Made by a program: the position numbers and the translations under genes. Shown one piece after another: positions 63,633-64,000 of a stretch of 64,000 bases of DNA. Numbering within the stretch: position 1 is the stretch's first letter; each line of letters starts with the position of its first letter. Location of the stretch: positions 62,001-126,000 of the forward strand of contig DIXM01000002.1 in the NCBI GenBank assembly GCA_002436025.1, given 5' to 3'. Origin of the DNA: a candidate division Hyd24-12 bacterium UBA6080. GTDB lineage: Bacteria; Fermentibacterota; Fermentibacteria; Fermentibacterales; JCC-6. The notes below the pieces were generated by a model. That model saw nothing but the letters and a program-made list of their open reading frames with translations. It was not told where the DNA came from and did no database searches.

Positions 63633-64000
63633 TCAAGTGGAGTTTCCAAGGTGCTGCGGTTTGATGCGGGGCGAACTTCCTTCAATCAATCCTGCTGTTT
63701 GCCGAACCGGCTCATACCGAGACAGAAGAGCAGTCGCGAACGCTGTTCCCAGTATCAAGCTCAGGGGTGTCGAGGCGGAATCCGAATGCCCGTATCCATT
63801 TGAAAAGTGGGTAAGAAGCACGACCAGACTCCAGACAAGGCTGTGGACGGCAATCTTGCGCCTGGTTTTCCAGCACAGCACTATTGCCTCTATTCCGTAC
63901 ACTGCAAGCAGCGCGAACGGCAGAAACAAAATCATCCCACCGTCAAGAAGCATCGATGCAAAATAGTTATGAAGCCTCTGGGCCTGGCTGGGAACACCAG
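63633..64000 (-). CDS. Probable O-antigen polymerase/ligase, C-terminal end (truncated by window edge)
   Basis: About 121 residues are visible, open to the window edge. The sequence QRLHNYFASMLLDGGMILFLPFALL has the conserved H-N and D-G-G of the Wzy/WaaL periplasmic loop and following helix. Two more hydrophobic segments (AVHSLVWSLVVLLTHF and PLSLILGTAFATALL) follow. It would join repeat units or ligate the chain in the inner membrane. An ATG at 63953 is internal. Most of the protein lies beyond the window. Confidence 0.65.
   Translation of the reverse strand, partial: GVPSQAQRLHNYFASMLLDGGMILFLPFALLAVYGIEAIVLCWKTRRKIAVHSLVWSLVVLLTHFSNGYGHSDSASTPLSLILGTAFATALLSRYEPVRQTAGLIEGSSPRIKPQHLGNST

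Overview
The window is about 64 kb of a GC-rich bacterial chromosome. Several traits point to a Gram-negative lineage of the FCB superphylum, possibly a candidate phylum such as Fermentibacterota. These are a secreted propeller protein ending in a type IX secretion (Por) sorting domain, several signal-peptide beta-barrel-like proteins, lipoproteins with clear lipoboxes, dimeric-type GlyRS, archaeal-type ValRS and SynChlorMet-type RiPP genes. The lineage is an inference; no rRNA or other phylogenetic marker is present. I saw no tRNA or rRNA gene, CRISPR array or intact IS element.

Layout. 1-12.5 kb: the end of glyS, then valS, a Cys-motif multi-PAS hybrid histidine kinase, a TauE/SafE exporter with a DUF5343 protein, three exported proteins or lipoproteins, and an epimerase/DHH-phosphoesterase pair. 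12.6-21.8 kb: an outer-membrane-like protein, then a tight operon (barrel-like protein with a ComEA-type HhH tail, second barrel-like protein, dCMP deaminase) that recalls comEA-comEB; then a lamin-tail protein, malQ, a lipoprotein pair and an SLC13 transporter. 21.8-31.6 kb: a SpoIIE-type phosphatase, a DUF1232 protein, the T9SS-sorted propeller protein, a flavodoxin/nitroreductase pair and a 1,273-residue PAS-rich hybrid kinase.

31.7-36.9 kb holds the most interesting system: a compact minus-strand cassette with the order PqqD-like protein, two radical SAM/SPASM enzymes, an 83-residue cysteine/glycine peptide, an HprK-like protein and a signal-peptidase-like protein. A nucleotidyltransferase converges on it. 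The two radical SAM proteins, the PqqD protein and the HprK-like protein look like SynChlorMet ScmE/F/D/C. The small peptide, with five C-x(2-3)-G units, is the obvious candidate substrate, and the S26-type protein is a candidate leader peptidase.

37-41.7 kb: a DUF3592-like protein, a PAS/GAF sensor whose frame breaks exactly at an A-AAA-AAG heptamer followed by a hairpin, and two small membrane proteins. 41.7-47.2 kb is an accessory island built around duplicated trpB2. One copy is intact. A second survives only as two fragments lying on either side of a DUF4143 ATPase gene with strong palindromes, next to an AbiEi/AbiEii toxin-antitoxin pair and a stop-interrupted reading frame.

47.4 kb to the end is a visibly AT-richer surface-polysaccharide locus: bi-domain oxidoreductase, alpha/alpha-toroid protein, DUF354, CapK-like ligase, DUF362, several GT4/GT2 glycosyltransferases, AsnB, an SGNH protein and the end of a probable O-antigen polymerase/ligase. 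It runs past the window edge.
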